NCBI RefSeq assembly: GCF_015477765.1 | Contig: NZ_JADLQQ010000010.1 | Location: 1 to 64,000, forward strand | Reading direction: 5' to 3' | Length of the DNA stretch: 64,000 nt | Origin: Nocardia transvalensis | GTDB lineage: Bacteria; Actinomycetota; Actinomycetes; Mycobacteriales; Mycobacteriaceae | Part shown: positions 17,798 to 26,177 of the stretch, piece after piece | Layout of the letters: each line of letters begins with the position of its first letter | How positions within the stretch are numbered: position 1 is the first letter of the stretch | Notes under the pieces: model-generated | The model's input: only the letters and a program-made list of their open reading frames with translations | The model's database searches: none | What the model was told of the DNA's origin: nothing | Translations under genes and position numbers: made by a program

Positions 17798-18159
17798 AGG
17801 TCACGCTCACGGTCGTCGTTTTTGGCCATCCAGGTGGTGCGCATGTCGCGCAGGGTCCATTTCAATCGGTCGTCGGGGATGAGGAATCCGCCGACGCCGG
17901 AGGAGAACAGCAGGTCGTAGCTGCGCTGGGTGACCTCGACGAGACGTTGTTCGAGATCCGCGCCATTCTCGGGTGGAGCCGGGAGCAGGATCTCGATGGT
18001 GTCGACGCGCTCGTCGACGACCTCGACGGTGAAGTCGTCCCGCGCGGGGTATCCGTATTCCGCGCACAGCACCGTTTTCGGATCGGCCAGCAGTTCGGCG
18101 CGGTAGTCGAGATCGTTGCTGAGCCGGTTGTAATACGCTGCCAGGAATTCGTTCGCCAT
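17794..18159 (-). CDS. NHLP-like small protein B (copy 2)
   Basis: 121 residues from ATG 18159 (MANEFLAAYYNRLSNDLDYR). The N-terminal NHLP-like unit ends VDTIEILLPAPP. The tail YDLLFSSGVGGFLIPDDRLK then WTLRDMRTTWMAKNDD is almost the same as in copy 1. It starts 5 bases after the A stop and its own stop overlaps the C start, so A-B-C are translated as a unit. Function unknown. Confidence 0.72.
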   Translation of the reverse strand: MANEFLAAYYNRLSNDLDYRAELLADPKTVLCAEYGYPARDDFTVEVVDERVDTIEILLPAPPENGADLEQRLVEVTQRSYDLLFSSGVGGFLIPDDRLKWTLRDMRTTWMAKNDDRERDL

Positions 18160-18164
18160 GACGG

Positions 18165-18569
18165 TCACGTCCTCGGATCGGTTGGGCGGGGAGCGGAGTC
18201 GCTCGACGCGCCGGTGCGGAAGCTGCGGCGCATGGCGAGCAGGTCGATCTTGCGGTCTTCGGGCAGCAGCCACACGAACAGATCGCTACTGCGCCACAAA
18301 TCCATCTGATTGACCACCTCGTGCGTGTGCGGCTGGTCCGGTTCCCGTGCCGGGGGGATCACGAAGTAGAGAGTGTCGCGCCGCTGCACCCGGATCCGCA
18401 CCCGGGTGCCCTCGGGCACCTGCACGCCCAGTGCGGCCAAGGCGGCGTGCGGGTCGCGCCCGCACTGGTCGGCGAATCCGGGATCGGTCCACGCCCGCCA
18501 GGTGAGAGCGGCCTCCAAGTCCTCTCGAGCTACGGCGGGCACCGTGGGGTGCCGGTCCGATGTCGTCAT
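18165..18569 (-). CDS. NHLP-like small protein A (copy 2)
   Basis: 134 residues from ATG 18569, which overlaps the hydrolase stop. NHLP-like unit: REDLEAALTWRAWTDPGFAD, ALGVQVPEGTRVRIRVQRRD and TLYFVIPPA. The tail has the same landmarks as copy 1: VVNQMDLWRSSDLFVWLLP and LAMRRSF, then a Ser/Pro-rich extension. No Cys-rich metal motif and no obvious protease cleavage site. The invariant VNQMDLW/FVW tail argues for a conserved interaction surface. Confidence 0.72.
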   Translation of the reverse strand: MTTSDRHPTVPAVAREDLEAALTWRAWTDPGFADQCGRDPHAALAALGVQVPEGTRVRIRVQRRDTLYFVIPPAREPDQPHTHEVVNQMDLWRSSDLFVWLLPEDRKIDLLAMRRSFRTGASSDSAPRPTDPRT

Positions 18570-19315
18570 CGTTCCCCTCCTTCGAACGCCTCGACGCGTC
18601 CGGGAGCGAGGTCGACGAGGTGTTCGGCGAGCTCGTCCGGGTGCGAGATCATCGGCACGTGACCGGAACCGTCGATGGTGACGATCCGGAAACCCTGCTC
18701 GGCGGCATAGGTGGCGGTCGGATCGAACATATGATCCTCGGTGCAATGCACATAAGTGCATGGCAGCGCGGACCGAGCCTTCTCCATCCCGGCACCGAGA
18801 GTGTCCTCGTGTGTGCGCCGCAGCATCGGCACCAGGCGCGAGGCCATCCACTGTTGATCGTCCGGATCCGACACACCCATGCCCGCACCGATCGAGGCGG
18901 GATCGGTCGGTTGCGCCACCGCCCAGTCGGGCACCTTCGGCGTGAACGCGAAGATGTCGCGTACCTCGGGGATGAGTTCGAACGCCGACCGACCGGCATA
19001 AGGCACGAACGCCGACACGAACACCAGATGGGCTGCTCGCTCCGGGACCCGCTCGGCCACCCCACTGATCACCATGCCGCCATAACTGTTGCCCACCAGC
19101 ACCGCATCGGTGATGTCCTCCCACACCAGCAGATTGGTGATGTCCTGTACGTGCGTGGCCAGCCCGATCTCCGGTCCCGCGAGATGGTGGCGGTCCCCGA
19201 GCCCGGTCAGGCTCGGCGCATACACCCGATGCCCCGCCGCCTCCAGCCGTGACCGCAGCCGCCCCCACATCCAGCCCCCGGCATACGAACCATGTACCAG
19301 CACAAACGTCGCCAT
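18566..19315 (-). CDS. Alpha/beta hydrolase heading the A-B-C operon
   Basis: About 249 residues. ATG 19315 is favoured over 19318 because AAGGAG lies 6 bases upstream. The fold starts ATFVLVHGSYAGGWMWGRLR. The nucleophile elbow is VLVGNSYGGMVI (Ser in GNSYGG). The catalytic His is in IDGSGHVPMISHPDELAEHL and an acid sits in THCTEDHMFD-like YVHCTEDHMF. It resembles plant methylesterase/hydroxynitrile-lyase-type and bacterial EstC-like small hydrolases. It is co-transcribed with A, B, C and MarR and translationally coupled to A, which suggests the module processes a small ester, nitrile or amide. Substrate not deducible. Confidence 0.88.
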   Translation of the reverse strand: MATFVLVHGSYAGGWMWGRLRSRLEAAGHRVYAPSLTGLGDRHHLAGPEIGLATHVQDITNLLVWEDITDAVLVGNSYGGMVISGVAERVPERAAHLVFVSAFVPYAGRSAFELIPEVRDIFAFTPKVPDWAVAQPTDPASIGAGMGVSDPDDQQWMASRLVPMLRRTHEDTLGAGMEKARSALPCTYVHCTEDHMFDPTATYAAEQGFRIVTIDGSGHVPMISHPDELAEHLVDLAPGRVEAFEGGER

Positions 19316-19397
19316 CATCGACTCCTTCCCGGTCGGCTGCCAACGTCGGCTGCGGATAGGTGCAGGCAGCGGACGCGCGAGCAGCTTGTTTTGATAG

Positions 19398-19412
19398 CAA
19401 AATTATTTTGCC
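19398..19412. promoter_or_regulatory. Palindrome upstream of the hydrolase-A-B-C-MarR operon
   Basis: GCAAAAT-T-ATTTTGC, 7-bp perfect arms in an unusually A/T-rich stretch about 80 bases upstream of the operon start. Candidate operator for the operon-encoded MarR protein or overlapping its promoter. Confidence 0.55.
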
Positions 19413-19472
19413 ACCAATATTCAGGAGTCATCCCGTAACGTGACCGACGTCGCTACGGGTCGCTCGCCGCTG

Positions 19473-21448
19473 TCAGCTGTTGGGGGTGTTGGTCGTGCCA
19501 TGCCCGTCCTCGTGCTGGGTGTGGCAGGAGTCGTTCGTTGTGACGGGCACGTTCATCGCCGGGTTGGCGGCGAAGAATCCGTAGGGTTTCAGGGTGAATT
19601 TGCAGTAGTCGACCGGCATGACCGGCCAGTCTTCGGCGCGTGGGATGTGTGTCAGCCCGAAGGTGTGCCACAGGACGATGTCCTCGCCATCCAACGACCG
19701 GCCCGCTGCCAGGTAGGCAGGCAGTCCCGCGCCGCCCGGACTCTGGTTCACCATCTCGCCCGCCGGGTAGCGTTCGTCGGCGGTGTACCGGGTGACCCAC
19801 AAGTGTTTGGTGGCAAAGGCCGCGCGGGCGGCGATGGACGAGGCCGGGTCGGCCAGCAGGGTCGGGTTCTGCTGCGGATAGAGCACATAGCCGGTCGGCC
19901 TACCCAGACGGTTCGTCTTCTCGGTGTTGAGGATGTGCCAGGTTCGGGCGACCGCGGCGTCCGCGCCGCGGGCAGCGTCACTCTCGTTGGTAATCCTGGT
20001 GGTCTTGGTGGTGAAGGCGTTTCCGTAGGGATTGTCCGGGCCCATCGGCAGCCTCTGCACATCGACCTCGTCCACGGCATTGGCTACACCATCCACCGTC
20101 ATGTCCAACCGTGCGCAGAACAGATGCTGGTGGTAGGGCAGGCCGAGGCCGGGTGCGGCCTCGGTCTGGTAGGGGGAGCCCTCCGGCGGATAGGCAGCGG
20201 TGAACGCGACGCCGGTCAGCTTGGCCTCACACTCGATGGTCCCGTCCAGGTACAGATACCAGTAGAAGCCGTAGTCGTAGTTGCCGACGGTGGTGAAGAA
20301 GCTGATCACCAGTCGCCGCTGCCTGCGTACCTCACTGACCCCGGTGAACAGGTCGGTGTGCTTCCACAGCGTGCCGTAGTCCTCTTCGTGGAGGCATATC
20401 GCATTCTCGATGGTCTGCGGGGAGCCGAACTCGTCGGCGAGTGTCGCATCGAAATAGTGGATCTCGCCCAAGCAGTCGCACCCGAGCCGCAACGAATTGG
20501 CGAACCTCCCGAACAGGTACTCGCCGGTGTCGAAGTAGTTCTGCCAGAACCGGTTCGGCGACGGATCACCATAGGGCACCACCATCTCCACGATCGACCC
20601 CCGATACAGCACCGGCCGGTGGACCCCGGCGTCGCGATAGCTCACCTGACGCAGGATCAGGCCCTCCCGTGCGTCGAATCCGATGCTCAGCCGCCAGTTC
20701 GCCCACTCGATCCACTCACCGTCGACTCGGAAACTCGGCCCGTCGGGCTGGGTGATCGCGATCGGGCGCAGACCTTCCAACGGCGGCCCCACCTGGGCGG
20801 GTCCTGGAAATTGCCCGGTTCTGCGGGAACGTCGAAGACGCGGTGATCGATGATGTCGATCAGTTCGCCGAAGGTCATGTCGACATAGGCGCTCAAGCCG
20901 TCTATCGGGTGTGCCCACGGGTGGTCCTGCGGATGATCCTGGCGGAACGCCAGCACTCTGATGACGCGCCGACCTCGTTCGTTCGAGATATCGAAATGCC
21001 CGGCCGACAACGGAACATACGCCACCATGGCCGGGTCGACGCCGTGGGCACGTAGCGCGGCGCACCATCGCTCGTTGCCGGCCATGATCTCCCCGATCTT
21101 GGCGAACTCCTCCACCAAAACCGGCACCTGCCCCAGCTCCGCATCGATCGTCGAGCGCTCGAGCATCACCGCCCGGGAGATCGACACGAGCAGATCGCCG
21201 CCCGCCCCGGTTGCGGTGTCCAGCAGCAACGCTCGCGCCATCCGCTCCGGCGCCCCTGCCGCCCCTTCCTGATACGCCAGCACCGCCTGCTTGTCCGGCT
21301 CGGCCAATCCGACGTAGACGAACCTGGTGGTCTCCGCGAGCAACCCGGCCGCCTCCACCGCCGTCCGCACGATGTCGATCTCCTCAGCGGACAGGCTTGC
21401 CAGCACGTTCGAGGCGGGGTCGGATACGCGCATATCGGTCGAGGGCAT
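19473..21448 (-). pseudogene. Copper amine oxidase, interrupted by a frameshift
   Basis: Two frames together encode a ~655-residue copper/topaquinone amine oxidase. The N-terminal domains run from 21448 (ATG with GGAG upstream; 21472 also possible) to about 20800. The catalytic domain continues in another frame to 19473. The catalytic base Asp is in QNYFDTGEYLFG, the topaquinone Tyr in TTVGNYDYGFYW (Asn-Tyr-Asp), and copper ligands in LPYHQHLFCARLDM and WHTFGLTHIPRAEDWP. Active enzymes oxidise primary amines to aldehydes with NH3 and H2O2. The shift lies in the C/G run near 20795-20803 and could be an assembly error; otherwise everything needed is present. Confidence 0.9.
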
Positions 21449-21557
21449 CGCCGGTGCTCCTTCTGTGTCCATCGGTCGCGCCGGGTCGCACGTGCGTGGT
21501 CTTTCGTTATGAGTGGTTCATGCCCAAGGGAATTCCGGCGATCCGACCCCCCGGTTC

Positions 21558-23183
21558 TCAGCCTGCTTGCCGGACCGGCAGGATCACCGCGGATGGGTGC
21601 TGCGGGTCGTGGAAGACCTGCTGGTCGGCGGCGCGGAGGGTGGTGGCGGTGGCCCGGGGTTCGCCGGTGCCCAGGTTGCGGTTGAAACGCGGGAAGGCAC
21701 CGCTGGAGACCTGGACGCGGATGCGGTGGCCGCGTTTGAAGCGGTACGCCGTGGGCCACAAATGGACTGTGGCGCAGCCTGTTCGGTCGGCGTCGGTGCG
21801 GCTGACAAGGCCGTCGCACACGTTGTAGGAGCGGTCCTGGTCGTCGACATCGCACAGCCGGACGAACACGTCGGCGTGCGGCAGGCTGGAGCGGAACCAG
21901 ATCTCGGCGCTGACCTCCCCGATCACCTCGACATCCCGGGCCAGGGTGGGCGTGGTGTAGGTCAGCACATCCGACCGGGCTTCCAGTGCGGCGTTGTCGA
22001 CGCGGCCGGGTTCGATGAGGGAGTAGGTGCTGGGTCCCCCGAGAGCGGGTGTGGGATCGGCCGGATCGTAGTGATACCCGTCCGGAGCCGACTCCTGCGG
22101 AAGCTCGGTGGCCAGGGCGCCGTCTGGTTGGAGGTGATACCGCTGCGGCTCGTACCCCGGCGGCGGCCACGTCGGGAAGTCACGCCATTCTTCCTGACCC
22201 ATCACATACAACCGCACCGGCGCGCGCTCTGGGGGCTGTTCCCCACGCGCGTAGGCCAAACCGAACTCCAGAGCCTCCTTGGAGGTCGACTCGGCCACTC
22301 CTGGCGAGTAGTGCAGCCACGGCCCCACGGTGATCCGGGCGGTGCGCCCGGCTTTCTGCAGCACCTGGAAGTCGCGGAGCTGGCCGGGCACGAACATGTC
22401 GTACCAGCCGTCCACCATGCTGACCGGCACGGTGATGTCGGCGACCTGGCCACGGTGGTCGGCGGATGACCAGAACGGGTCGTCGGCGTCATGGGCGAGG
22501 CAGTTTTGGATGTAGTCGTCGTGATGGCCCAGCACGGCAGCGTCAGCCTGGTCGAGCGGCAGTGTCCGCAGCAGAGCACGTGCCACCTTGCGGTCGTTGC
22601 CCTTGTTGCGCAGCTGCGCGAACATGCGTTCCTGGGTGGCCATCTTGATGCCCCAGCTGAACGGGGTTTCCAGGGCGAACCCGTCTTTGCGGAGAAACTC
22701 CAGGGTGAAAGCCGATTCCGAGACGACCGGGATCATGGCCTTGACCTGAGGCGGCAGCTGGTCGGCCACGGCCCACTGGACGCAGCCCAGATAGCTGGCG
22801 CCCACCAGGATCATCGACTCGCCGAACCAGGGCTGTTCGACCACCCAGTCCAAGGTGTCCAGGCCATCGTTGCGTTCGCACCGGAACGGATCGAACCGCC
22901 CACCGGAACCGAAGGTGCCGCGGGTGCTCTGCACCAGCACCTGAAATCCGCGCTCGGCCAGCGGCAGGGCCGCCTCCACCGCGACCTGGCCCCTCCTGCC
23001 ATAGGGGCAACGCACCAACGCGGTCGGCAGACCGTCACCACCCGATTTCGGGGCCCAGCGGTCGGCCAGCAACACGACCCCGTCGCGCATCGGCACCCGC
23101 AGATCACGCTCGATGACCACATCCCGGGTCAACGGCGGAGATAAGTGCTGCTCGCGTTCCAGCTTGCGACTGGCCCGGTTCAT
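21558..23183 (-). CDS. CocE/NonD-type X-Pro dipeptidyl-peptidase-like hydrolase
   Basis: About 541 residues (start 23183, MNRASRKLEREQHLS). N-terminal alpha/beta hydrolase domain with LRVPMRDGVVLLADRWAP, nucleophile elbow LVGASYLGCVQW (Ser in GASYLG), acid in VDGWYDMFVPGQL and catalytic His in VGPWLHYSPG. The C-terminal jelly-roll domain (from ~residue 330) includes EVIGEVSAEIWFRSSLPHAD and RIRVQVSSGAFPRFNRN, typical of CocE. Members hydrolyse esters or amides such as cocaine or glutaryl-7-ACA-like acyl groups. The start overlaps the stop of a 26-codon leader frame. Confidence 0.9.
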   Translation of the reverse strand: MNRASRKLEREQHLSPPLTRDVVIERDLRVPMRDGVVLLADRWAPKSGGDGLPTALVRCPYGRRGQVAVEAALPLAERGFQVLVQSTRGTFGSGGRFDPFRCERNDGLDTLDWVVEQPWFGESMILVGASYLGCVQWAVADQLPPQVKAMIPVVSESAFTLEFLRKDGFALETPFSWGIKMATQERMFAQLRNKGNDRKVARALLRTLPLDQADAAVLGHHDDYIQNCLAHDADDPFWSSADHRGQVADITVPVSMVDGWYDMFVPGQLRDFQVLQKAGRTARITVGPWLHYSPGVAESTSKEALEFGLAYARGEQPPERAPVRLYVMGQEEWRDFPTWPPPGYEPQRYHLQPDGALATELPQESAPDGYHYDPADPTPALGGPSTYSLIEPGRVDNAALEARSDVLTYTTPTLARDVEVIGEVSAEIWFRSSLPHADVFVRLCDVDDQDRSYNVCDGLVSRTDADRTGCATVHLWPTAYRFKRGHRIRVQVSSGAFPRFNRNLGTGEPRATATTLRAADQQVFHDPQHPSAVILPVRQAG

Positions 23184-23260
23184 CGCATGCACCCTAGGGT
23201 GAACACCTCTGGATCAGCGAAGTCACCGAAGTTGGAAACGTCGACTATCTGGCGCAACAT
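23180..23260 (-). pseudogene. 26-codon remnant of an LLM-oxidoreductase N-terminus, coupled to the CocE-like gene
   Basis: The minus-strand frame MLRQIVDVSNFGDFADPEVF followed by TLGCMR stops inside the ATGA that starts the CocE-like gene. Its first ~20 codons match the start of the LLM oxidoreductase at 28018 (MRYLVNVPNFGDFADPEVF), also at DNA level. A ribosome site (AAAGGATG) precedes it. It looks like a truncated duplicate that now acts as a translated leader. Confidence 0.7.
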
Positions 23261-23507
23261 CCCATTCATCCTTTCCAGGATCCTTCTGAGACCACTTCTG
23301 CCAACACCAACCGACCCACCCAAGCCTCGAATCGCAGAAAGACTCCATGGTGTTCGGTGAGAACTGCTGCACCCGCTAGCACTCCGGCACACACCCGCCA
23401 GCACCGTCGCGATCATGACAGACACACGGCGGCCGCAGAATCACTCGTCCTAGATAACGAACGACCTTCTGGACATCCCGGACAGCCTAACATCACCGCG
23501 TTGATCA
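23261..23507. other. Intergenic region between CocE-like and UbiX genes
   Basis: No gene recognised. It contains the upstream region of the LLM remnant and the 3' flank of ubiX. Confidence 0.35.
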
Positions 23508-24161
23508 CTAGTTCGACTTCCGCCCATTGCGGCGGGGGCCGTGAGCAGTGGATTTCGGGCGGTCTCCGCCTTCGTCCGGGGATTGCTGCCGAGCGTCGGT
23601 GAACCCGGTCCATTCGTAGTCGTAGCGCGAGTCGAGATCGAAATGCCGGAGCAGCCGGGCAACGAAGACGTTCACCACGTCCTCCACCGTCTGTGGATGC
23701 TGATAGAAGGCCGGCATCGGCGGGATCACCATCACCCCCAACCGCGCCAGCGTCAGCAGATTCTCCAGATGGATGGCGCTCAGTGGCGCCTCCCGCGGCA
23801 CGATGATCAGCTTGCGCTGTTCCTTCAGCGTGACATCGGCGGCCCGCTGAATCAGGCCCTCCGCGTATCCGGTCGCTATCCCGGCGATCGTTTTCACGCT
23901 GCACGGCACGATGAACATCCCGTCGGTGCGGAACGACCCCGACGACAGCGGCCCGCTCACATCGTCGGGACTGTAGGTGGCATCGGCCAGCGCCGACACC
24001 TCCCGGGTACTCATCCCCGTCTCCCACTCGATCGTGGAGCGCGCCCACCGGCTGATCACCAGATGCGACTCCACCTCCGGCTGCGCCCGCAATTCCTCCA
24101 GCAACCGCACCCCGAGTACCGCACCGGTCGCCCCGGTCATACCAACTACGAACCGCCGCAT
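23508..24161 (-). CDS. ubiX: UbiX-type flavin prenyltransferase
   Basis: 217 residues. MRRFVVGMTGATGAVLGVRL is the N-terminal Rossmann-like FMN site. VISRWARSTIEWETG, SGSFRTDGMFIVPCSVKTIA and LIIVPREAPLSAIHLENLLT are UbiX/PAD1/VdcB signatures, and MPAFYQHPQTVEDVVNVFVA closes the active site. It transfers dimethylallyl from DMAP to FMN, making the prenyl-FMN cofactor needed by UbiD decarboxylases. It is divergent from ubiD at 24442. The last ~25 residues are a basic, non-conserved tail. In vanillate/hydroxybenzoate clusters the equivalent is vdcB. Confidence 0.93.
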   Translation of the reverse strand: MRRFVVGMTGATGAVLGVRLLEELRAQPEVESHLVISRWARSTIEWETGMSTREVSALADATYSPDDVSGPLSSGSFRTDGMFIVPCSVKTIAGIATGYAEGLIQRAADVTLKEQRKLIIVPREAPLSAIHLENLLTLARLGVMVIPPMPAFYQHPQTVEDVVNVFVARLLRHFDLDSRYDYEWTGFTDARQQSPDEGGDRPKSTAHGPRRNGRKSN

Positions 24162-24218
24162 ATCGACTCCTCGAGGTCACAGACCGCACGGAACTGCCGA
24201 TCGCCTAGTGCCCGACCA

Positions 24219-24318
24219 TAGCAATCAGACAGCTATATGACGGTGAATACCACGGACGCGCTACCTGATGCCGCCTCGAACGAGCCGACCTCGATTATTT
24301 CTAGCAATTTGGCAGCTA
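24219..24318. promoter_or_regulatory. Two matching 17-bp sites in the ubiX-ubiD divergent promoter
   Basis: TAGCAATCAGACAGCTA (24219-24235) and TAGCAATTTGGCAGCTA (24302-24318) share TAGCAAT..G.CAGCTA, with TAGC/GCTA ends making each partly palindromic. They lie 83 bases apart between the divergent genes. Candidate sites for an aromatic-acid-responsive regulator not encoded next to them. Confidence 0.55.
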
Positions 24319-24441
24319 CACTTCGTGCCGGAGCAGGTGCGACATAGAGGTGAGAGCCCTTTCTCGGTCCACTCCCCCAGCTCGACCTCGTGGTGATGAA
24401 TCCGGTGGCGTGACATCCGTTTCCCGAGAAGGGAATTCCAC

Positions 24442-25863
24442 ATGGCATACGATGACCTGCGCAGCTTCCTCGATCGGCTCGACAAGGAGGGGCAGCTGCT
24501 GCGCATCACCGATCGGGTCATGCCCGAACCCGATATCGCCGCCGCCGCGAATGCCGTGGCTCGGCTCGGCCAACAGTCGTCGGCCCTGTATTTCGACAAT
24601 ATCGCCGGTTTCACCTCCGCCCGCATCACGATGAACGTGCACGGCTCCTGGCCCAATCACGCTCTGGCCCTGGGCCTTCCGAAGCACACCGGCACCAAGG
24701 ATCAGGTCCGGGAATTCATCGAACGATGGGGCCGGTTCCCGGTGCCGCCGCAGCAGCGCGAGGATCCGCCCTGGGCGGAAAACACCATGGACGGCGACGA
24801 GGTCGACCTCTTCGGGGTGCTACCGCTGATCCGGCTCAACGACGGCGACGGCGGGTTCTACATCGACAAGGCCGCGGTCGTGTCGAAAGATCCCGAGGAC
24901 CCCGACAACAGCGGCAAGCAGAACGTCGGCATCTACCGCATCCAGGTCAAGGGCAAACGCAAACTGGCGCTGCAGCCGGTGCCCATGCACGACATCGCCC
25001 AGCACCTGAACAAGGCAGAACAGGCAGGCGCGGATCTGCCGATCGCCATCACCCTCGGCAACGAACCGGTGATCAGCATCGTGGCGTCCACCCCCATGCG
25101 TTACGACGAGAACGAGTACGAACTGGCCGGTGCGCTGCGAGGCGAACCGGCGCCCATCGCCACCGCACCGCTGACCGGACTACCCGTGCCCTGGGGATCG
25201 GAGGTTGTCATCGAAGGCGTCATCGAGGGCCGCGCACGCGAAATCGAGGGCCCCTTCGGCGAATTCACCGGCCACTACTCCGGCGGCCGCAGCATGCCCG
25301 TCATCCGCGTCGACAAGATCTCCTACCGCACCGACCCGATCTTCGAACACCTGTATCTGGGCATGCCGTGGACCGAGATCGACTACCTGATGGCCGCCAA
25401 CACCTGTGTCCCGCTGTACGAACAGCTGAAGAAGGACTTTCCGGAGGTGCAGGCGGTCAACGCCATGTACACCCACGGGCTGGTGGTGATCGTCTCCACA
25501 GAGAAACGATACGGCGGATTCGCCAAGGCCGTCGGCACGCGCGTGCTGACCACGCCGCACGGACTCGGCTATGCGGCAACGGTGATCGTCGTCGACGAGG
25601 ACGTCGACCCGTTCGATCTGCCGCAGGTCATGTGGGCGCTGTCGACGAAGATGAACCCCAGCGGCGACCTGGTCGTCATCCCGAATCTGCCGGTCCTGGC
25701 ACTGGCACCGCAGGCGACGACTCCCGGTATCGTCGACAAACTAATCATCGACGCCACCACCCCCGTCTCTCCCGATCGGCGCGGTCACTACGGCACCCAA
25801 GTGCGCGACCTCCCCGAGACCGCCGCCTGGATCGAGCGGCTGCGCGCACTCACCACACGGTGA
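24442..25863 (+). CDS. UbiD-family phenolic acid decarboxylase (VdcC-like)
   Basis: 473 residues, start MAYDDLRSFLDRLDKEGQLL after a GAGAAGGG site. UbiD signatures: GKQNVGIYRIQVKGKRKLAL, DLPIAITLGNEPVISIVAST, EGPFGEFTGHYSGGR (with catalytic Glu) and PHGLGYAATVIVVDEDVDPF. The enzyme uses prenyl-FMN to (de)carboxylate aromatic or alpha,beta-unsaturated acids. Together with a UbiX and a VdcD-type small subunit this matches the vdcBCD/bsdBCD systems for vanillate or 4-hydroxybenzoate decarboxylation. Substrate unproven. Confidence 0.93.
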   Translation: MAYDDLRSFLDRLDKEGQLLRITDRVMPEPDIAAAANAVARLGQQSSALYFDNIAGFTSARITMNVHGSWPNHALALGLPKHTGTKDQVREFIERWGRFPVPPQQREDPPWAENTMDGDEVDLFGVLPLIRLNDGDGGFYIDKAAVVSKDPEDPDNSGKQNVGIYRIQVKGKRKLALQPVPMHDIAQHLNKAEQAGADLPIAITLGNEPVISIVASTPMRYDENEYELAGALRGEPAPIATAPLTGLPVPWGSEVVIEGVIEGRAREIEGPFGEFTGHYSGGRSMPVIRVDKISYRTDPIFEHLYLGMPWTEIDYLMAANTCVPLYEQLKKDFPEVQAVNAMYTHGLVVIVSTEKRYGGFAKAVGTRVLTTPHGLGYAATVIVVDEDVDPFDLPQVMWALSTKMNPSGDLVVIPNLPVLALAPQATTPGIVDKLIIDATTPVSPDRRGHYGTQVRDLPETAAWIERLRALTTR

Positions 25864-25889
25864 ACCCATCCATCCACCAGGAGGCCCTC

Positions 25890-26132
25890 ATGACCGATGA
25901 CCAGATCTGCCCCCGCTGCGCCTTCGACACCATCGAAAACATCTGCACCTCACCGGATCCCGGCGTCTGGGACGTCCTGCAATGCGCCCGCTGCCTGTAC
26001 ATGTGGCGCACCAGTGAACCCGCCCGCCGCACCCAGCGCGCCCACTATCCCGAGCAATTCCGCATGACCGAAGACGACATCCGCAACGCCCCCGAAGTAC
26101 CGGCCATCCCACCCTTGCGGGCCGACCCGTAA
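25890..26132 (+). CDS. VdcD/BsdD-type small subunit of phenolic acid decarboxylase
   Basis: 80 residues, 26 bases after ubiD, ATG preceded by AGGAGG. CPRCAFDTIENICTSPDPGV then WDVLQCARCLYMWRTSEP has two CxxC pairs and the WxVLQC...C.Y.WR.sEP signature of VdcD/BsdD. It is the companion zinc-ribbon-like protein of non-oxidative hydroxyarylic acid decarboxylases; its exact role is unsettled in the literature. C-terminal EVPAIPPL is typical. Confidence 0.9.
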   Translation: MTDDQICPRCAFDTIENICTSPDPGVWDVLQCARCLYMWRTSEPARRTQRAHYPEQFRMTEDDIRNAPEVPAIPPLRADP

Positions 26133-26144
26133 CCATAGAGTATC

Positions 26145-26161
26145 ACCAAGGCCAACTTGGC
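26145..26161. terminator. Short hairpin between convergent vdcD and FAD oxidase genes
   Basis: GCCAA-C-TTGGC (26151-26161), which can alternatively pair as CCAAG/CTTGG, lies in the ~45-bp gap between two convergent genes. A weak bidirectional terminator is possible; no T-run. Confidence 0.3.
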
Positions 26162-26177
26162 TGGTACAGAACAACAT

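Noticed and set aside
18560..20846. Long plus-strand frames opposite the hydrolase and amine oxidase genes
   Set aside because: They have no family motifs and mirror well-supported minus-strand genes.
24726..26132. A 468-codon frame overlapping ubiD
   Set aside because: Arg/His-rich shadow of ubiD in another frame; only its last 80 codons (vdcD) are real.
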